Positions 16,088 through 24,976 of a DNA stretch of 64,000 nt are shown piece after piece. The notes beneath the pieces were generated by a model. The model was not told the origin of the DNA and searched no databases. It worked only from the letters and a program-made list of their open reading frames with translations. Every line of letters begins with the position of its first letter. The first letter of the stretch is position 1. Source of the DNA: Streptomyces sp. CC208A (GTDB lineage Bacteria > Actinomycetota > Actinomycetes > Streptomycetales > Streptomycetaceae); assembly GCF_030010625.1 (NCBI RefSeq), contig NZ_JASCXN010000030.1, positions 39,220 to 103,219 of the forward strand, given 5' to 3'. Both the position numbers and the translations under genes were made by a program.

Positions 16088-16543
16088 ATGTCCGCGATCG
16101 GCACGCTGAACACGGCGCACATCGGCATCAACGTCACCGACCTGGACCGCTCGCTCTCCTTCTACGGAGACGTCCTCGGGTTCGAAGTGATCGGCGCGGG
16201 CGACGCCGACGGCCGGCGCTACGCCTTCCTCGGCCAGGACGGCCGCCTCACCCTGACCCTCTGGCAGCAGGCCGAGGGCGGTTACGACGCGGGCCTGGCC
16301 GGCCTGCACCACCTGGCCTTCGAGGCCGAGTCCATCGAGAAGGTCCGCGAGGCCGAGACCGTCCTGAAGGAGCGGGGCGTCACCTTCGCCTACGACGGCG
16401 TCGTCGCCCACGGCGAGGGCGCGGCCTCCGGCGGCATCTTCTTCCACGACCCCGACGGCACCCGCCTGGAGATCTCCGTCCCCAAGGGTGCCGAAGAAGC
16501 CCCGGCCCCCGTCGCCGCGGCCCCGACCTGCGGGTTCTTCTAA
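16088..16543 (+). CDS. VOC-family (glyoxalase/dioxygenase-like) protein
   Basis: This 151-residue protein has the paired beta-alpha-beta-beta-beta modules of the vicinal oxygen chelate superfamily: TAHIGINVTDLDRSLSFYGD near residue 8, GLAGLHHLAFEAESIEKV near 75 and GIFFHDPDGTRLEISVP near 118. Metal-ligand-type His and Glu residues are present in HIGI, LHHLAF and RLEI. Members include glyoxalase I, resistance proteins and dioxygenases, so the reaction cannot be named. It ends in an unusual Cys-Gly-Phe-Phe tail after an Ala/Pro linker. The ATG at 16088 follows GAGGGGACC. It leads a two-gene unit with a PNPOx-like gene 59 nt downstream and is divergent from the CGNR regulator. Confidence 0.85.
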   Translation: MSAIGTLNTAHIGINVTDLDRSLSFYGDVLGFEVIGAGDADGRRYAFLGQDGRLTLTLWQQAEGGYDAGLAGLHHLAFEAESIEKVREAETVLKERGVTFAYDGVVAHGEGAASGGIFFHDPDGTRLEISVPKGAEEAPAPVAAAPTCGFF

Positions 16544-16602
16544 CCGCTCGGAACACGACCGTCCGGGGCGCCTCGGCGCCCGCACCTATCCGGAGGCCCG
16601 CC

Positions 16603-17484
16603 ATGACGACCGCGTACCACCACGGCTCGCTCGCCGTCCAGGAGAGGCTCGGCGTCCAGCAGGCCGCCGCCCACATCGCCCCCAGCATCCGCCCCGGCAT
16701 CCGTCCCGTCGCCGCCGCCTTCCTGGAGGCCCAGCCCATGCTGGTCCTCGGGGCGGCGGCCCCGGACGGGCGCGTCTGGGCGAGCCTGCTCACGGGCGAG
16801 CCCGGCTTCGCCCGCGCCACCGGACCCGACACGGTCTCGGTCGCGGGCGGGCCCGGGCCCGGCGACCCGCTCGCCGGTGCCCTCGCCGACGGCACCCCCG
16901 TCGGCACGATCGCCCTCGACCCCCGCACCCGCCGCCGCATGCGCCTCAACGGCACCGCCCGCCCCAGCGCCCGCGGCCTGCTGATCGAGGCCGAGCAGGT
17001 CTTCGCCAACTGCCCGAAGTACCTCCAGAAGCGCGAGCTGTACGGCTCCGAGCCCGCCGGCCCGCACCCCTCGCCCGCCCGCCGGGGCGAGGCCCTCACC
17101 GAGGCCCAGCTGGCCGCCGTCCGGGCGGCCGACACCTTCTTCGTCGCCACCACGGGACCGGACGGCGTCGACGCCAGCCACCGCGGCGGCAACCCCGGCT
17201 TCGTCCGCGCCGAGAACCCCCGCGAACTACTCTGGCGGGACTACCCGGGCAACGCGATGTTCCTCACGCTCGGGAACCTGGTGACCGACGACCGGGCCGG
17301 TCTCCTCTTCCTGGACTGGGAGAACGGCACGACCCTCCAGCTCAGCGGCCGGGCGGAAACGGCATACCACTCGGAGGAGCGGTTCGTCCGCTTCCGGGTC
17401 GACAGCGTCGTCGAGACCCCGGCCGCCAGCCCCCTGCGCTGGTCCGCGCCCGAGTACTCCCCGGCCAATCCGGCCACCCCGTGA
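16603..17484 (+). CDS. Pyridoxamine 5'-phosphate oxidase-family (FMN-binding split-barrel) protein
   Basis: This 293-residue protein contains the split-barrel flavin-binding fold found in PNPOx-like enzymes. Typical strings are PMLVLGAAAPDGRVWASLLTG near residue 46, the FANCPKYLQKRELY block near 132, TFFVATTGPDGVDASHRGG near 172 and NAMFLTLGNLVTDDRAGLLF near 212. Homologues bind FMN, F420 or haem; PNPOx itself is usually shorter, so this is not a vitamin B6 enzyme by default. The ATG at 16603 has GGAGG about 8 nt upstream. It probably shares a transcript with the VOC gene and may act with it in redox detoxification, which is inference. Confidence 0.85.
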   Translation: MTTAYHHGSLAVQERLGVQQAAAHIAPSIRPGIRPVAAAFLEAQPMLVLGAAAPDGRVWASLLTGEPGFARATGPDTVSVAGGPGPGDPLAGALADGTPVGTIALDPRTRRRMRLNGTARPSARGLLIEAEQVFANCPKYLQKRELYGSEPAGPHPSPARRGEALTEAQLAAVRAADTFFVATTGPDGVDASHRGGNPGFVRAENPRELLWRDYPGNAMFLTLGNLVTDDRAGLLFLDWENGTTLQLSGRAETAYHSEERFVRFRVDSVVETPAASPLRWSAPEYSPANPATP

Positions 17485-17652
17485 CGCCGCACCGCCCGCC
17501 GCCACCCCGCCTCCTGGCTCCGACCCCGAACCCGGCCGCTCCGGCGAACGGCTGAAAAACGCTCAACCGGTACGACCCCGCTCAACCCTCCCTCCCCGGC
17601 CCGTGGTCCTCCCCGCCGACCGCAGTACACATCAGGCACACAGGGGACCCAC

Positions 17653-18813
17653 ATGACCACCGCACGCACCGCCCGTACCGTCGTCGCCGCTGCCCTCGCC
17701 GCGGGACTCACCGTCACCGCGCTCGCCGCCCCCGCCCTCGCCGCGACCCCCGCCGCCCCCGCCAAGGCCGACCGCAAGACCCACACGGCCACCCAGGCCG
17801 CCCTTCAGGCCGCCGTCGACGCCGGCGTCCCCGGCGCCGTCGCCCAGGCCCGGGTCGACGGCCGCTCCTGGACCGGCACCGCCGGCGAGCGCGGCGGCGA
17901 CGACCGCTTCCGCGTCGGCTCCATCACCAAGACCTTCGTCGCCACCGTCCTCCTCCAGCTCCAGGCCGAGGGCCGGATCGACCTCGACGACCCGGTCGAG
18001 AAGTGGCTCCCCGGCGTCGTCCGCGGCCACGGCCACGACGGCCGGAAGATCACCGTCCGGCAGCTCCTCAACCACACCAGCGGCATCTACAGCTACACCG
18101 CCGACCCCGACTTCCAGCAGAAGGCCTTCGGCCCCGGCTTCCTGGAGCACCGCTACGACACCTGGGCCCCGGGCGACCTCGTCGGCATCGCCATGACCCA
18201 CGCCCCCGACTTCGCCCCCGGCACCGGCTGGAACTACTCCAACACCAACTTCGTGCTCGCCGGCATGGTGATCGAGAAGGTCACCGGACGCCCCTACGGC
18301 AAGGCCGTCGAGAACCGGATCGTCAAGCCCCTCAAGCTCCGCGCCACCAGCGTCCCCGGCACCGACCCGACCATGCCGACGCCCAGCTCCCCCGCCTACT
18401 CCAAGCTCTCCGCCGAGCAGGACGCACCCGTCCACGACGTCAGCGAGCTCAACCCCTCCCTGGCCGCCGCGGCCGGCGAGATGATCTCCGACTCCCGCGA
18501 CCTCCAGACCTTCTACCGGGCCCTCCTCAAGGGCCGGCTCCTCCCCAGGGCCGAGATGCGCGAACTGACCGCCACCGTGGAGGTCTCGCCCGAATACCCC
18601 GACTACGGCTACGGACTCGGCCTGATGAAGCAGAAGCTGAGCTGCGGCAAGGAGGTCTGGGGCCACGGCGGCGGCATCCACGGCTCGGGCTCGGAGGCGT
18701 ACACCACCCGCGACGGCCGCCACACCCTCGCCGCCAACCTCAACGCCGACTGGACCGGCGACACCCAGGCGATCGTCGAGGCCGAGTTCTGCGGCACCCT
18801 CCCGAAGGGATAG
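17653..18813 (+). CDS. Secreted serine hydrolase, class C beta-lactamase/D-Ala-D-Ala carboxypeptidase (R61-like)
   Basis: This 386-residue exported protein has a classic signal peptide (residues 1-33, ending PALAATPAAP). The active-site motifs of the class C/R61 group are present: the SxxK motif in RVGSITKTFVATVLLQL near residue 91-94, the YxN motif in WNYSNTNFVLAGMVIEKV near 195 and the HxG motif in WGHGGGIHGSGSEAY near 337. The sequence pattern closely matches Streptomyces D-alanyl-D-alanine carboxypeptidases, which trim peptidoglycan stem peptides. Beta-lactamase activity is an alternative. The ATG at 17653 follows AGGGGACC. The gene is monocistronic and ends one base before the convergent nuclease-like gene. 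Confidence 0.9.
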   Translation: MTTARTARTVVAAALAAGLTVTALAAPALAATPAAPAKADRKTHTATQAALQAAVDAGVPGAVAQARVDGRSWTGTAGERGGDDRFRVGSITKTFVATVLLQLQAEGRIDLDDPVEKWLPGVVRGHGHDGRKITVRQLLNHTSGIYSYTADPDFQQKAFGPGFLEHRYDTWAPGDLVGIAMTHAPDFAPGTGWNYSNTNFVLAGMVIEKVTGRPYGKAVENRIVKPLKLRATSVPGTDPTMPTPSSPAYSKLSAEQDAPVHDVSELNPSLAAAAGEMISDSRDLQTFYRALLKGRLLPRAEMRELTATVEVSPEYPDYGYGLGLMKQKLSCGKEVWGHGGGIHGSGSEAYTTRDGRHTLAANLNADWTGDTQAIVEAEFCGTLPKG

Positions 18814-18814
18814 C

Positions 18815-19834
18815 TCACCGGGGCAGGACGACGACATAGGCGGCGGGCTGCCGTTCCGACGCGGCCATCAGCGCCGTACGGACCACGGTGGCCTGCTGCT
18901 CCATCGACTCCCGCAGCTTGCGCGGGGTCAGGTGGACCACCGTGATCCCCAGCCGCTCCAGGTGCTCCCGCTTGCGGGTGTACTCGGACCACAGCGCGTC
19001 CTCGTCCTGCCGGGGCGCCCGGGTGTCCAGCTCCACCGCCACCGCCTGGTCGGGCCAGTAGGCGTCCACCCCGCCCAGGTGCGGGCCGCCCGGCAGCCGC
19101 AGGTCCACGTTCCACAGCGGGTCCGGCAGCGCGAAGTCCCGCACCATCTCGTACAGCCGCTCCTCCGACAGGGCCCGCCCCTCCACCAGGAGCGAGTCCA
19201 CCGCGTCCACCACGTGCGGCCGGGTGAGGAGCCGTGACCGGCTCAACTCGCGCACGAGGACCGGAGGTTCGCAGTGACCGCCGCGTACCGCCTCGGTCAG
19301 CAGCCGTCGTACCGTCTCGGCGTCGTGAAGCCCCGAGACGGCGTCGGCCAGCGCCCGGGCCACCGGCGCCACCGGCAGCCCGGTCAGCTCCACCGGCTCC
19401 GGCGACTCCGGGGCCCGCACCACCCGCACGAAACCGGTCGACCGCAGCCGCCGGGTCCGTCCCACCAGGACGTCGATCCGGTCCAGGGAGGTCAGCGGGG
19501 GAGCGGAGGAGAAACCGTGCAGGGTGAGCCCGGCGAGGCCGGTGATCATCGGGCCCGGGCCGTGCGGCGACCCTCCGCCGTCCCGGCGGGCGTAGAGCAG
19601 CGCGGCCCGCAGCCGGTCGTCGCCGGTCGGCGCACCGGGACGGAGCAGGAAGACGCCGGGCAGCAGCTGCTGCCAGTCGCCGCCGGCCGCCGACCGTCCG
19701 GCGACCTCGGCGGCGGGCACGCCCATGGCCCTCAACTGCTGGGTGGACGCGAGCCGTTGCGTGATGCCCGCCGTGATGCCCGAGGGGGCGGAGAGGTGAC
19801 GGGGGCGGGGGGTGATGGGGGTGTTGTGGTTCAT
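18815..19834 (-). CDS. AbiEi-like winged-helix plus restriction-endonuclease-like fold protein
   Basis: This 339-residue protein begins with a helix-turn-helix-like module similar to AbiEi-type antitoxin N-termini (STQQLRAMGVPAAEVAGR, then GDWQQLLPGVFLL). The middle resembles the associated 'TGLAGLTLHGF' domain. The C-terminal 100 residues match the Vsr/DUF559 restriction-endonuclease-like fold: GGVDAYWPDQAVAVELD, then EYTRKREHLERLGITVVHLTPRKL. Such proteins are common singletons in actinobacteria and their role is not established. The Asp and Glu-x-Asp residues of a possible nuclease site are present. The ATG at 19834 lacks a clear ribosome binding site. It is convergent with the R61-like gene. 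Confidence 0.65.
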   Translation of the reverse strand: MNHNTPITPRPRHLSAPSGITAGITQRLASTQQLRAMGVPAAEVAGRSAAGGDWQQLLPGVFLLRPGAPTGDDRLRAALLYARRDGGGSPHGPGPMITGLAGLTLHGFSSAPPLTSLDRIDVLVGRTRRLRSTGFVRVVRAPESPEPVELTGLPVAPVARALADAVSGLHDAETVRRLLTEAVRGGHCEPPVLVRELSRSRLLTRPHVVDAVDSLLVEGRALSEERLYEMVRDFALPDPLWNVDLRLPGGPHLGGVDAYWPDQAVAVELDTRAPRQDEDALWSEYTRKREHLERLGITVVHLTPRKLRESMEQQATVVRTALMAASERQPAAYVVVLPR

Positions 19835-19932
19835 GCCGGGGGTCTTCCGCTCCCCGGCCCGGCCCTAACGGCCTGTTACAAGGTGGTTGCTCAAACCGGA
19901 CAACACCGCACTAAAGTACGCGCGTTCGACTG

Positions 19933-19967
19933 CCGAGAGGGGCCCGCTCCCCGCGGGCCCCTCTCGG
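19933..19967. terminator. 15-bp hairpin after pepN copy 2
   Basis: A perfect 15-bp stem (19933-19947 with 19953-19967) has a 5-nt loop. It lies just downstream of the pepN copy 2 stop on the minus strand and 100 nt upstream of the next minus-strand gene. Confidence 0.85.
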
Positions 19968-19974
19968 CGTGAGG

Positions 19975-22521
19975 TCAGCCCTCTAGCGCGTCGCACTCCT
20001 GCGCCCGCAGCGCCCGCGCCAGGTCGTCGCGGGACTCCAGGACGAGCCGGCGCAGGGCGGGCGCCGCGTCCGCGTGCTCCGCCAGCCAGGCGTCGGTCGC
20101 CGCCAGCGTCTCCGGACGGTCCTGGTACGCCGGGAAGAGACCGCGCACCACGTCCATGCCGATCTGGATCGACCGCTCGGCCCAGATCCGCTCGATCACC
20201 GCGAAGTACTTCTCCGCGTACGGCGCGGTCAGCTCCCGCTGCGAGGACGGGGCGAAACCGGCGATCGTGGCGCCGACCAGCGCGTTCGACAGCGCGTCCG
20301 ACTCGACGACCTGCGCCCACGCCTGCGCCTTGACCGCGGCCGAGGGCCGCGAGGCGAGCAGCCGCACCTGGTGGCGCTTGCCGCTGGCGGTGTCGTCCCG
20401 GGCCAGCTCCTCGCCGATCCGCGCCTCGTCGGCCCGCCCGTACTCGGCGAGCGGCGAGAGCAGCGCCCAGCGCAGCTCCTGGTCGACGTCGAGGCCGTCG
20501 ATCCGCGCGGTGCCGGCGAGCAGCCCCTCCAGGAGCTGGAGGTCGGCGTCGGAGGAGGCCGTCGCCGCGAAGAAGCGGGCCCAGGTCAGCTGGTGCTCGC
20601 TGCCCGGCGCGGCGAGCCGCAGCTCGCGCAGCCCGCCCTCGGCGAGCAGCCGCCCGCCCTCCTCGCGCCACGCCGGGGCCGCGTAGTGGGTGACCGCGGT
20701 CCGCGCCCAGGCGTGCACCATCTGGAGGACGCCGATGTCGGTCTCGCGGCCCGCGAAGGCGAGCACGGCGGAGACGAAGTCACGGGCCGGCATCAGCCCG
20801 TCCCGGGTCAGGTTCCACAGCGCCGACCAGCACAGCGCGCGGGCCAGGGGGTCGGTGATGTCGCCGAGGTGGGCGCGGAGGGTGTCGAGCGAGCCCTCGT
20901 CGAAGCGGACCTTGCAGTAGGTGAGGTCGTCGTCGTTGACAAGTACCAGCTCCGGCCTCTCGCTGCCGGCCAGCGCCTCGACGACGGTACGGACACCGGC
21001 GACGTCCGTCTCGGTGCGCGCGTACCGCGTCAGCTGCCCGTCGGTGAGCCGGTAGAGGCCCACGGCGATCCGGTGCGGGCGCAGCTCCTCGCCCTCCTGG
21101 AGGACGGCGAGCTCGGTGATCCGGCCCTCGGAGTCGTAGGTGACCTCGGGGGCGAGCACGTTGACGCCGGAGGTCTGCAGCCAGGACTTCGACCAGCTCT
21201 TCATGTCCCGGCCCGAGGTCTCCTCCAGGACGGACAGGAGGTCGCTCAGGCGGGTGTTGCCGTAGGCATGGCGCTGGAAGTAGCGGCGGGCGCCCTCCAG
21301 GAAGGCGTCCCGGCCCGCGTAGGCGACGAGCTGCTTGAGGACGGAGGCGCCCTTGGCGTACGTGATGCCGTCGAAGTTCAGCTTGGCGTCCTCCAGGTCA
21401 CGGATGTCGGCCGTGACCGGGTGGGTGGAGGGCAGCTGGTCGGCGCGGTAGGCCCACGCCTTGCGGTTGTTGGCGAAGGTGACCCAGCTGTCGGTGAAGC
21501 GGGTGGCCTCGGCGAGCGAGAAGGAGCCCATGAAGTCGGCGAAGGACTCCTTCAGCCACAGGTCGTCCCACCAGACCATGGTGACCAGGTCGCCGAACCA
21601 CATGTGGGCCATCTCGTGCAGGACCGTGTTGGCACGCCGCTCGTACGCCGCCCGGGTGACCTTGCCCCGGTAGATGTACTCCTCCGTGAAGGTGACCATG
21701 CCCGGGTTCTCCATGGCGCCGAGGTTGTACTCGGGCACGAACGCCTGGTCGTACTTGCCGAAGGGGTACGGGAAGCCGAAGTTGTCGTGGAAGAAGTCGA
21801 AGCCCTGCTTGGTGATCAGGAAGACGTCGTCCGCGTCGAAGTGCTTCGCGAGCCCCTTGCGGCACATCGCGCCGAGCGGGATCTCGACGTCCCCGCGCCG
21901 GTAGGTGTCGGTGACGTAGTGGTACGGACCGGCCACCACGCAGGTGATGTACGTGGAGATCGGCTTCGTCTCGGCGAACCGCCACACCCCGTCGGCGCCC
22001 TGCTCCCCGGCGCCGTTGCTCCACACCGTCCACCCCTCGGGCGCGGTCACCTCGAAGCGGTACGGGGCCTTGAGGTCGGGCTGCTCGAAGTTGGCGTAGA
22101 CCCGGCGGGCGTCGGCCGGCTCGTACTGGGTGTACAGGTACACCTCGCCGTCCTCGGGGTCGACGAAGCGGTGCATGCCCTCGCCGGTGCGGCTGTACGC
22201 GCACTGCGCGTCGACGACCAGCACGTTCTCGTCGGCCAGGCCGTCCAGGGCGATCCGGGCGCCGTCGAAGACGGCCGCCGGGTCCAGGGCGCGCCCGTTG
22301 AGGGTGACGGAGGTGACCGACGGCGCGAGCAGGTCCACGAAGGTCGCGTCGCCCTCGCCCGTGCGGCGGAAGCGGATCGTCGTCACCGAGCGGAAGGTGC
22401 GTACCGCCTCCGCGGACTCCCCGACCGCCGAGCGCAGGTCGAGGGCGACCTCGTAGCCGTCGACGGACAGCAGCGCGGCCCGCTCGCGGGCCTCGTCGCG
22501 GGACAGGTTCTCACCGGGCAC
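19975..22521 (-). CDS. Aminopeptidase N (M1 family), copy 2
   Basis: This 848-residue zinc aminopeptidase is a paralogue of the copy at 8-10.6 kb. It has GAMENPGMVTFTEEY near residue 265, HEMAHMWFGDLVTM near 300, the second zinc-ligand Glu in KESFADFMG near 322 and the conserved YAKGASVLKQLVAY block, which is shared almost exactly with copy 1. All catalytic residues are retained. The GTG at 22521 follows AAGGAG at 5 nt; another GTG lies two codons upstream. The two copies differ around the substrate pocket (GAMENPG versus GAMENAG), so they may differ in peptide preference. A hairpin separates it from sodF upstream. Confidence 0.94.
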   Translation of the reverse strand: MPGENLSRDEARERAALLSVDGYEVALDLRSAVGESAEAVRTFRSVTTIRFRRTGEGDATFVDLLAPSVTSVTLNGRALDPAAVFDGARIALDGLADENVLVVDAQCAYSRTGEGMHRFVDPEDGEVYLYTQYEPADARRVYANFEQPDLKAPYRFEVTAPEGWTVWSNGAGEQGADGVWRFAETKPISTYITCVVAGPYHYVTDTYRRGDVEIPLGAMCRKGLAKHFDADDVFLITKQGFDFFHDNFGFPYPFGKYDQAFVPEYNLGAMENPGMVTFTEEYIYRGKVTRAAYERRANTVLHEMAHMWFGDLVTMVWWDDLWLKESFADFMGSFSLAEATRFTDSWVTFANNRKAWAYRADQLPSTHPVTADIRDLEDAKLNFDGITYAKGASVLKQLVAYAGRDAFLEGARRYFQRHAYGNTRLSDLLSVLEETSGRDMKSWSKSWLQTSGVNVLAPEVTYDSEGRITELAVLQEGEELRPHRIAVGLYRLTDGQLTRYARTETDVAGVRTVVEALAGSERPELVLVNDDDLTYCKVRFDEGSLDTLRAHLGDITDPLARALCWSALWNLTRDGLMPARDFVSAVLAFAGRETDIGVLQMVHAWARTAVTHYAAPAWREEGGRLLAEGGLRELRLAAPGSEHQLTWARFFAATASSDADLQLLEGLLAGTARIDGLDVDQELRWALLSPLAEYGRADEARIGEELARDDTASGKRHQVRLLASRPSAAVKAQAWAQVVESDALSNALVGATIAGFAPSSQRELTAPYAEKYFAVIERIWAERSIQIGMDVVRGLFPAYQDRPETLAATDAWLAEHADAAPALRRLVLESRDDLARALRAQECDALEG

Positions 22522-22615
22522 GGTCACTCCTTCGTGGCGTGTTCGAAACAGCACCGATCCTCCCATGCGGGGCCGGAGACCCCGCGCTTTGCCCCTCCGG
22601 CCGGACGGACCCACG

Positions 22616-22654
22616 GAAGAACCCCCGTGATTCGGGTCATCACGGGGGTTCTTC
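22616..22654. terminator. 16-bp hairpin after sodF
   Basis: A perfect 16-bp stem (22616-22631 with 22639-22654) has a 7-nt loop. It lies downstream of sodF on the minus strand, before pepN copy 2. Confidence 0.85.
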
Positions 22655-22726
22655 TTCTTTCCGCCTGCGGGTGAAGGTTGAGAAGACGATCACGAGCAGG
22701 ACGACAGGGGGGAGGCGCGCAGGCCG

Positions 22727-23374
22727 TCAGAAGGAGATCAGCGGAACGCTCGCCTTCGCGGCCAGGTAGCGCTTGTTCACGTCCTGCCAGTTGACGACCT
22801 GCCACATGGCGTCGATGAAGTCGACCTTCTGGTTCTTGTACTGGAGGTAGAAGGCGTGCTCCCAGGCGTCGAAGACCAGGACCGGGATCGAGCCCTGGCC
22901 GACGTTGCCCTGGTGGTCGTAGACCTGCTCGACGATCAGCCGGCCGCTGACCGGCTCGTAGGCGAGGACGCCCCAGCCGGAGCCCTGGGTGGTCGCGGCG
23001 GCCTTGGTCAGCTGGGTCCTGAACCGGGCGAAGGAGCCGAAGGACTCGGTGATCGCGTCGGCGAGCTCGCCCACCCCGTCGGCCGCGAGCGGCTCACCGC
23101 CGCCCTCGCCGCCCTTCGGGGAGGCCATGTTGTTCCAGTAGATGGAGTGGAGGATGTGGCCGGAGAGATGGAACGCCAGGTTCTTCTCCAGGCCGTTGAT
23201 GCTTCCCCACTGCTCCTTGTCGCGCGCCTCCTCCAGCTGCTCCAGGGTGTCGTTCGCGCCCTTGACGTAGGCGGCGTGGTGCTTGTCGTGGTGCAGCTCG
23301 ATGATCTGCGGGTTGATCACCGGTTCCAGCGCCGCGTAGTCGTACGGCAGCTCCGGAAGTGTGTAGATCGCCAT
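22727..23374 (-). CDS. sodF: Superoxide dismutase, Fe/Mn family (Fe-type SodF)
   Basis: This 215-residue enzyme dismutates superoxide in the cytoplasm. The metal ligands are recognisable: His in IELHHDKHHAAYVKG (about 28), His in NLAFHLSGHILHSIYW (about 80), and Asp and His in VLVFDAWEHAFYLQY (about 163 and 167). Residue pattern and length match Streptomyces SodF. The ATG at 23374 (MAIYTLPELPYDY) is preceded by GAAGGG; the longer in-frame reading lacks support. A Nur-type operator lies 30-46 nt upstream, so transcription is probably repressed when nickel is sufficient and the Ni-SOD takes over. Single-gene transcript ending at the 22616 hairpin. Confidence 0.95.
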   Translation of the reverse strand: MAIYTLPELPYDYAALEPVINPQIIELHHDKHHAAYVKGANDTLEQLEEARDKEQWGSINGLEKNLAFHLSGHILHSIYWNNMASPKGGEGGGEPLAADGVGELADAITESFGSFARFRTQLTKAAATTQGSGWGVLAYEPVSGRLIVEQVYDHQGNVGQGSIPVLVFDAWEHAFYLQYKNQKVDFIDAMWQVVNWQDVNKRYLAAKASVPLISF

Positions 23375-23403
23375 GTGTGCCGAGCCCTTCGAGCGACTGC
23401 TTA

Positions 23404-23420
23404 TTGCAACCTCTATGCAG
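23404..23420. promoter_or_regulatory. Nur (nickel-responsive Fur-family) operator of sodF
   Basis: The sequence ttgcaacctctatgcag consists of TTGCAA, five bases and ATGCAG. It fits the published S. coelicolor Nur consensus tTGCaa-N5-ttGCAA, with two changes in the outer bases of the second half. It lies 30 nt upstream of the sodF start. Confidence 0.72.
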
Positions 23421-23490
23421 GTGCAGGCTAACAGCACTTGCGGTGAAAGTTGATCAGTCCTCGGACCTAGGACCCCGCGCCCCGGAAACG

Positions 23491-23528
23491 CCGATCGCCC
23501 CGCCGGGCGGACCCGGCGGGGCGATCGG
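23491..23528. terminator. 17-bp hairpin after the permease gene
   Basis: A perfect 17-bp stem (23491-23507 with 23512-23528) is closed by a cgga tetraloop. It lies downstream of the amino-acid permease on the minus strand and upstream of the sodF promoter. Confidence 0.87.
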
Positions 23529-23557
23529 GAGAGAAGAGGGGGAAAGGGAGAAGGGGC

Positions 23558-24976
23558 TCAGACCTTCGCGACCCGCTTCTCGCGCGCCCTCTGGAGGGCG
23601 AAGCCCGCCGCGGCGAGGGCCAGCGTCAGCGCGCCCGTCGCGTAGAGCTGCACCCGGGTGCCCTCCTCGCGGGCCATCAGGAAGAAGATCGCGCCCATGC
23701 CCAGCAGCGCCACCCACGTCAGGTACGGGAAGAACCACATCCGCACGACCAGCTTCTCCGGCGCCTCCCGCTGGATGCGGCGGCGCAGCACCAGCTGGGA
23801 GACGGCGATGAAGAACCAGACGACCAGGATGATCGCGCCGATCGTGTTGAGCAGCCAGACGAACGCCTTGTCCGGCGACCAGTAGCTCAGCAGCACGCAG
23901 CCGAAGCCGACCACCGAGGAGGCCAGGACGGCCGGGCGGGGCACGCCCCCGAAGGTGCGGCCGAGCGCCTTCGGGCCCTGCTCGCGGGCGACCAGCGAGC
24001 GGGCCATGCGGGAGGCGCCGTAGATGTTGGCGTTCATCGCGGAGAGCAGGGCGACCAGCACGACCACGTTCATGATCTGGCCGGCCCCCGGGATGCCCAG
24101 GTGGTTCAGGGCGGCGACGTACGGGCCCTTCTCGACGACCGCCGGGTCGTTCCACGGGACGAGGGTGACGATGACCGCCATCGAGCCGATGTAGAAGAGC
24201 GCGATCCGCCACATCGCCGTACGGACCGCCTTGGCGACCCCCTTCACGGGGTGCTCGGACTCGGCCGCGGCGATGGTGACCGTCTCCAGGCCGCCGTACG
24301 CGAAGACGGAGGCGAGCAGGCCGACGATCAGGCCCTCGGAGCCGTGCGGGAAGAAGCCGCCGTCGCCGGTGAGGTTCGCGGTGCCGGGGGCGGCGGTGCC
24401 GGGCAGGAGGCCGGCGATGGCGAGGGCGCCGATGCCGAGGAAGAGGACGATCGCGCCGACCTTGAGCGCGGCGAACCAGAATTCGAACTCGCCGAAGTTC
24501 TTCACCGCCGCCAGGTTGGTGCCGCAGAAGACCAGCATGAAGAGCGCCACCCAGGCCCACTCGGGGGTGCCCGGCAGCCAACCCGTCATGATCTTCGCCG
24601 CGCCGATGGCCTCCAGTCCGACGGCCACGCAGAGCAGGAGCCAGAAGGCCCAGCCCGCGGTGAAGCCGGCCCACGGGCCGAAGGCGCGCTCGGCGTGGAC
24701 GGAGAAGGAACCGGAGGCCGGGTTCGCCGCCGACATCTCGCCGAGCATCCGCATCACCAGCATGACGAGCACGCCGGAGATCGCGTACGCGACGACGATC
24801 GAGGGCCCGGCCGCGGCGATGCCGGTACCGGAGCCGACGAAGAGACCGGCGCCGATGACGCCACCCAGGGCGATCATCGACAGGTGGCGCTGCTTGAGAC
24901 CGGGGGAGAGACCCTCGCCGGGAGCGGCGGCGCCGCCTCGGCGGTCGGCCTGCGCGGGCGCGGTGGTCCGAGACAT
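23558..24976 (-). CDS. Amino-acid permease, APC superfamily (AAT family)
   Basis: This 472-residue membrane protein has twelve predicted helices. The first carries the AAT-family signature LKQRHLSMIALGGVIGAGLF followed by VGSGTGIAAAGP (about residues 26-57). Other landmarks are GEMSAANPASGSFSVHAERA near 80, FAYGGLETVTIAAAESEHP near 225 and SAMNANIYGASRMARSLV near 310. The pattern resembles GABA, proline or D-Ala/D-Ser/Gly permeases; the substrate cannot be fixed. The ATG at 24976 is preferred over a TTG two codons earlier. The N-terminal 25 residues are hydrophilic (QADRRGGAAAPGEG). It is divergent from bioY and ends at a strong hairpin. Confidence 0.9.
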   Translation of the reverse strand: MSRTTAPAQADRRGGAAAPGEGLSPGLKQRHLSMIALGGVIGAGLFVGSGTGIAAAGPSIVVAYAISGVLVMLVMRMLGEMSAANPASGSFSVHAERAFGPWAGFTAGWAFWLLLCVAVGLEAIGAAKIMTGWLPGTPEWAWVALFMLVFCGTNLAAVKNFGEFEFWFAALKVGAIVLFLGIGALAIAGLLPGTAAPGTANLTGDGGFFPHGSEGLIVGLLASVFAYGGLETVTIAAAESEHPVKGVAKAVRTAMWRIALFYIGSMAVIVTLVPWNDPAVVEKGPYVAALNHLGIPGAGQIMNVVVLVALLSAMNANIYGASRMARSLVAREQGPKALGRTFGGVPRPAVLASSVVGFGCVLLSYWSPDKAFVWLLNTIGAIILVVWFFIAVSQLVLRRRIQREAPEKLVVRMWFFPYLTWVALLGMGAIFFLMAREEGTRVQLYATGALTLALAAAGFALQRAREKRVAKV

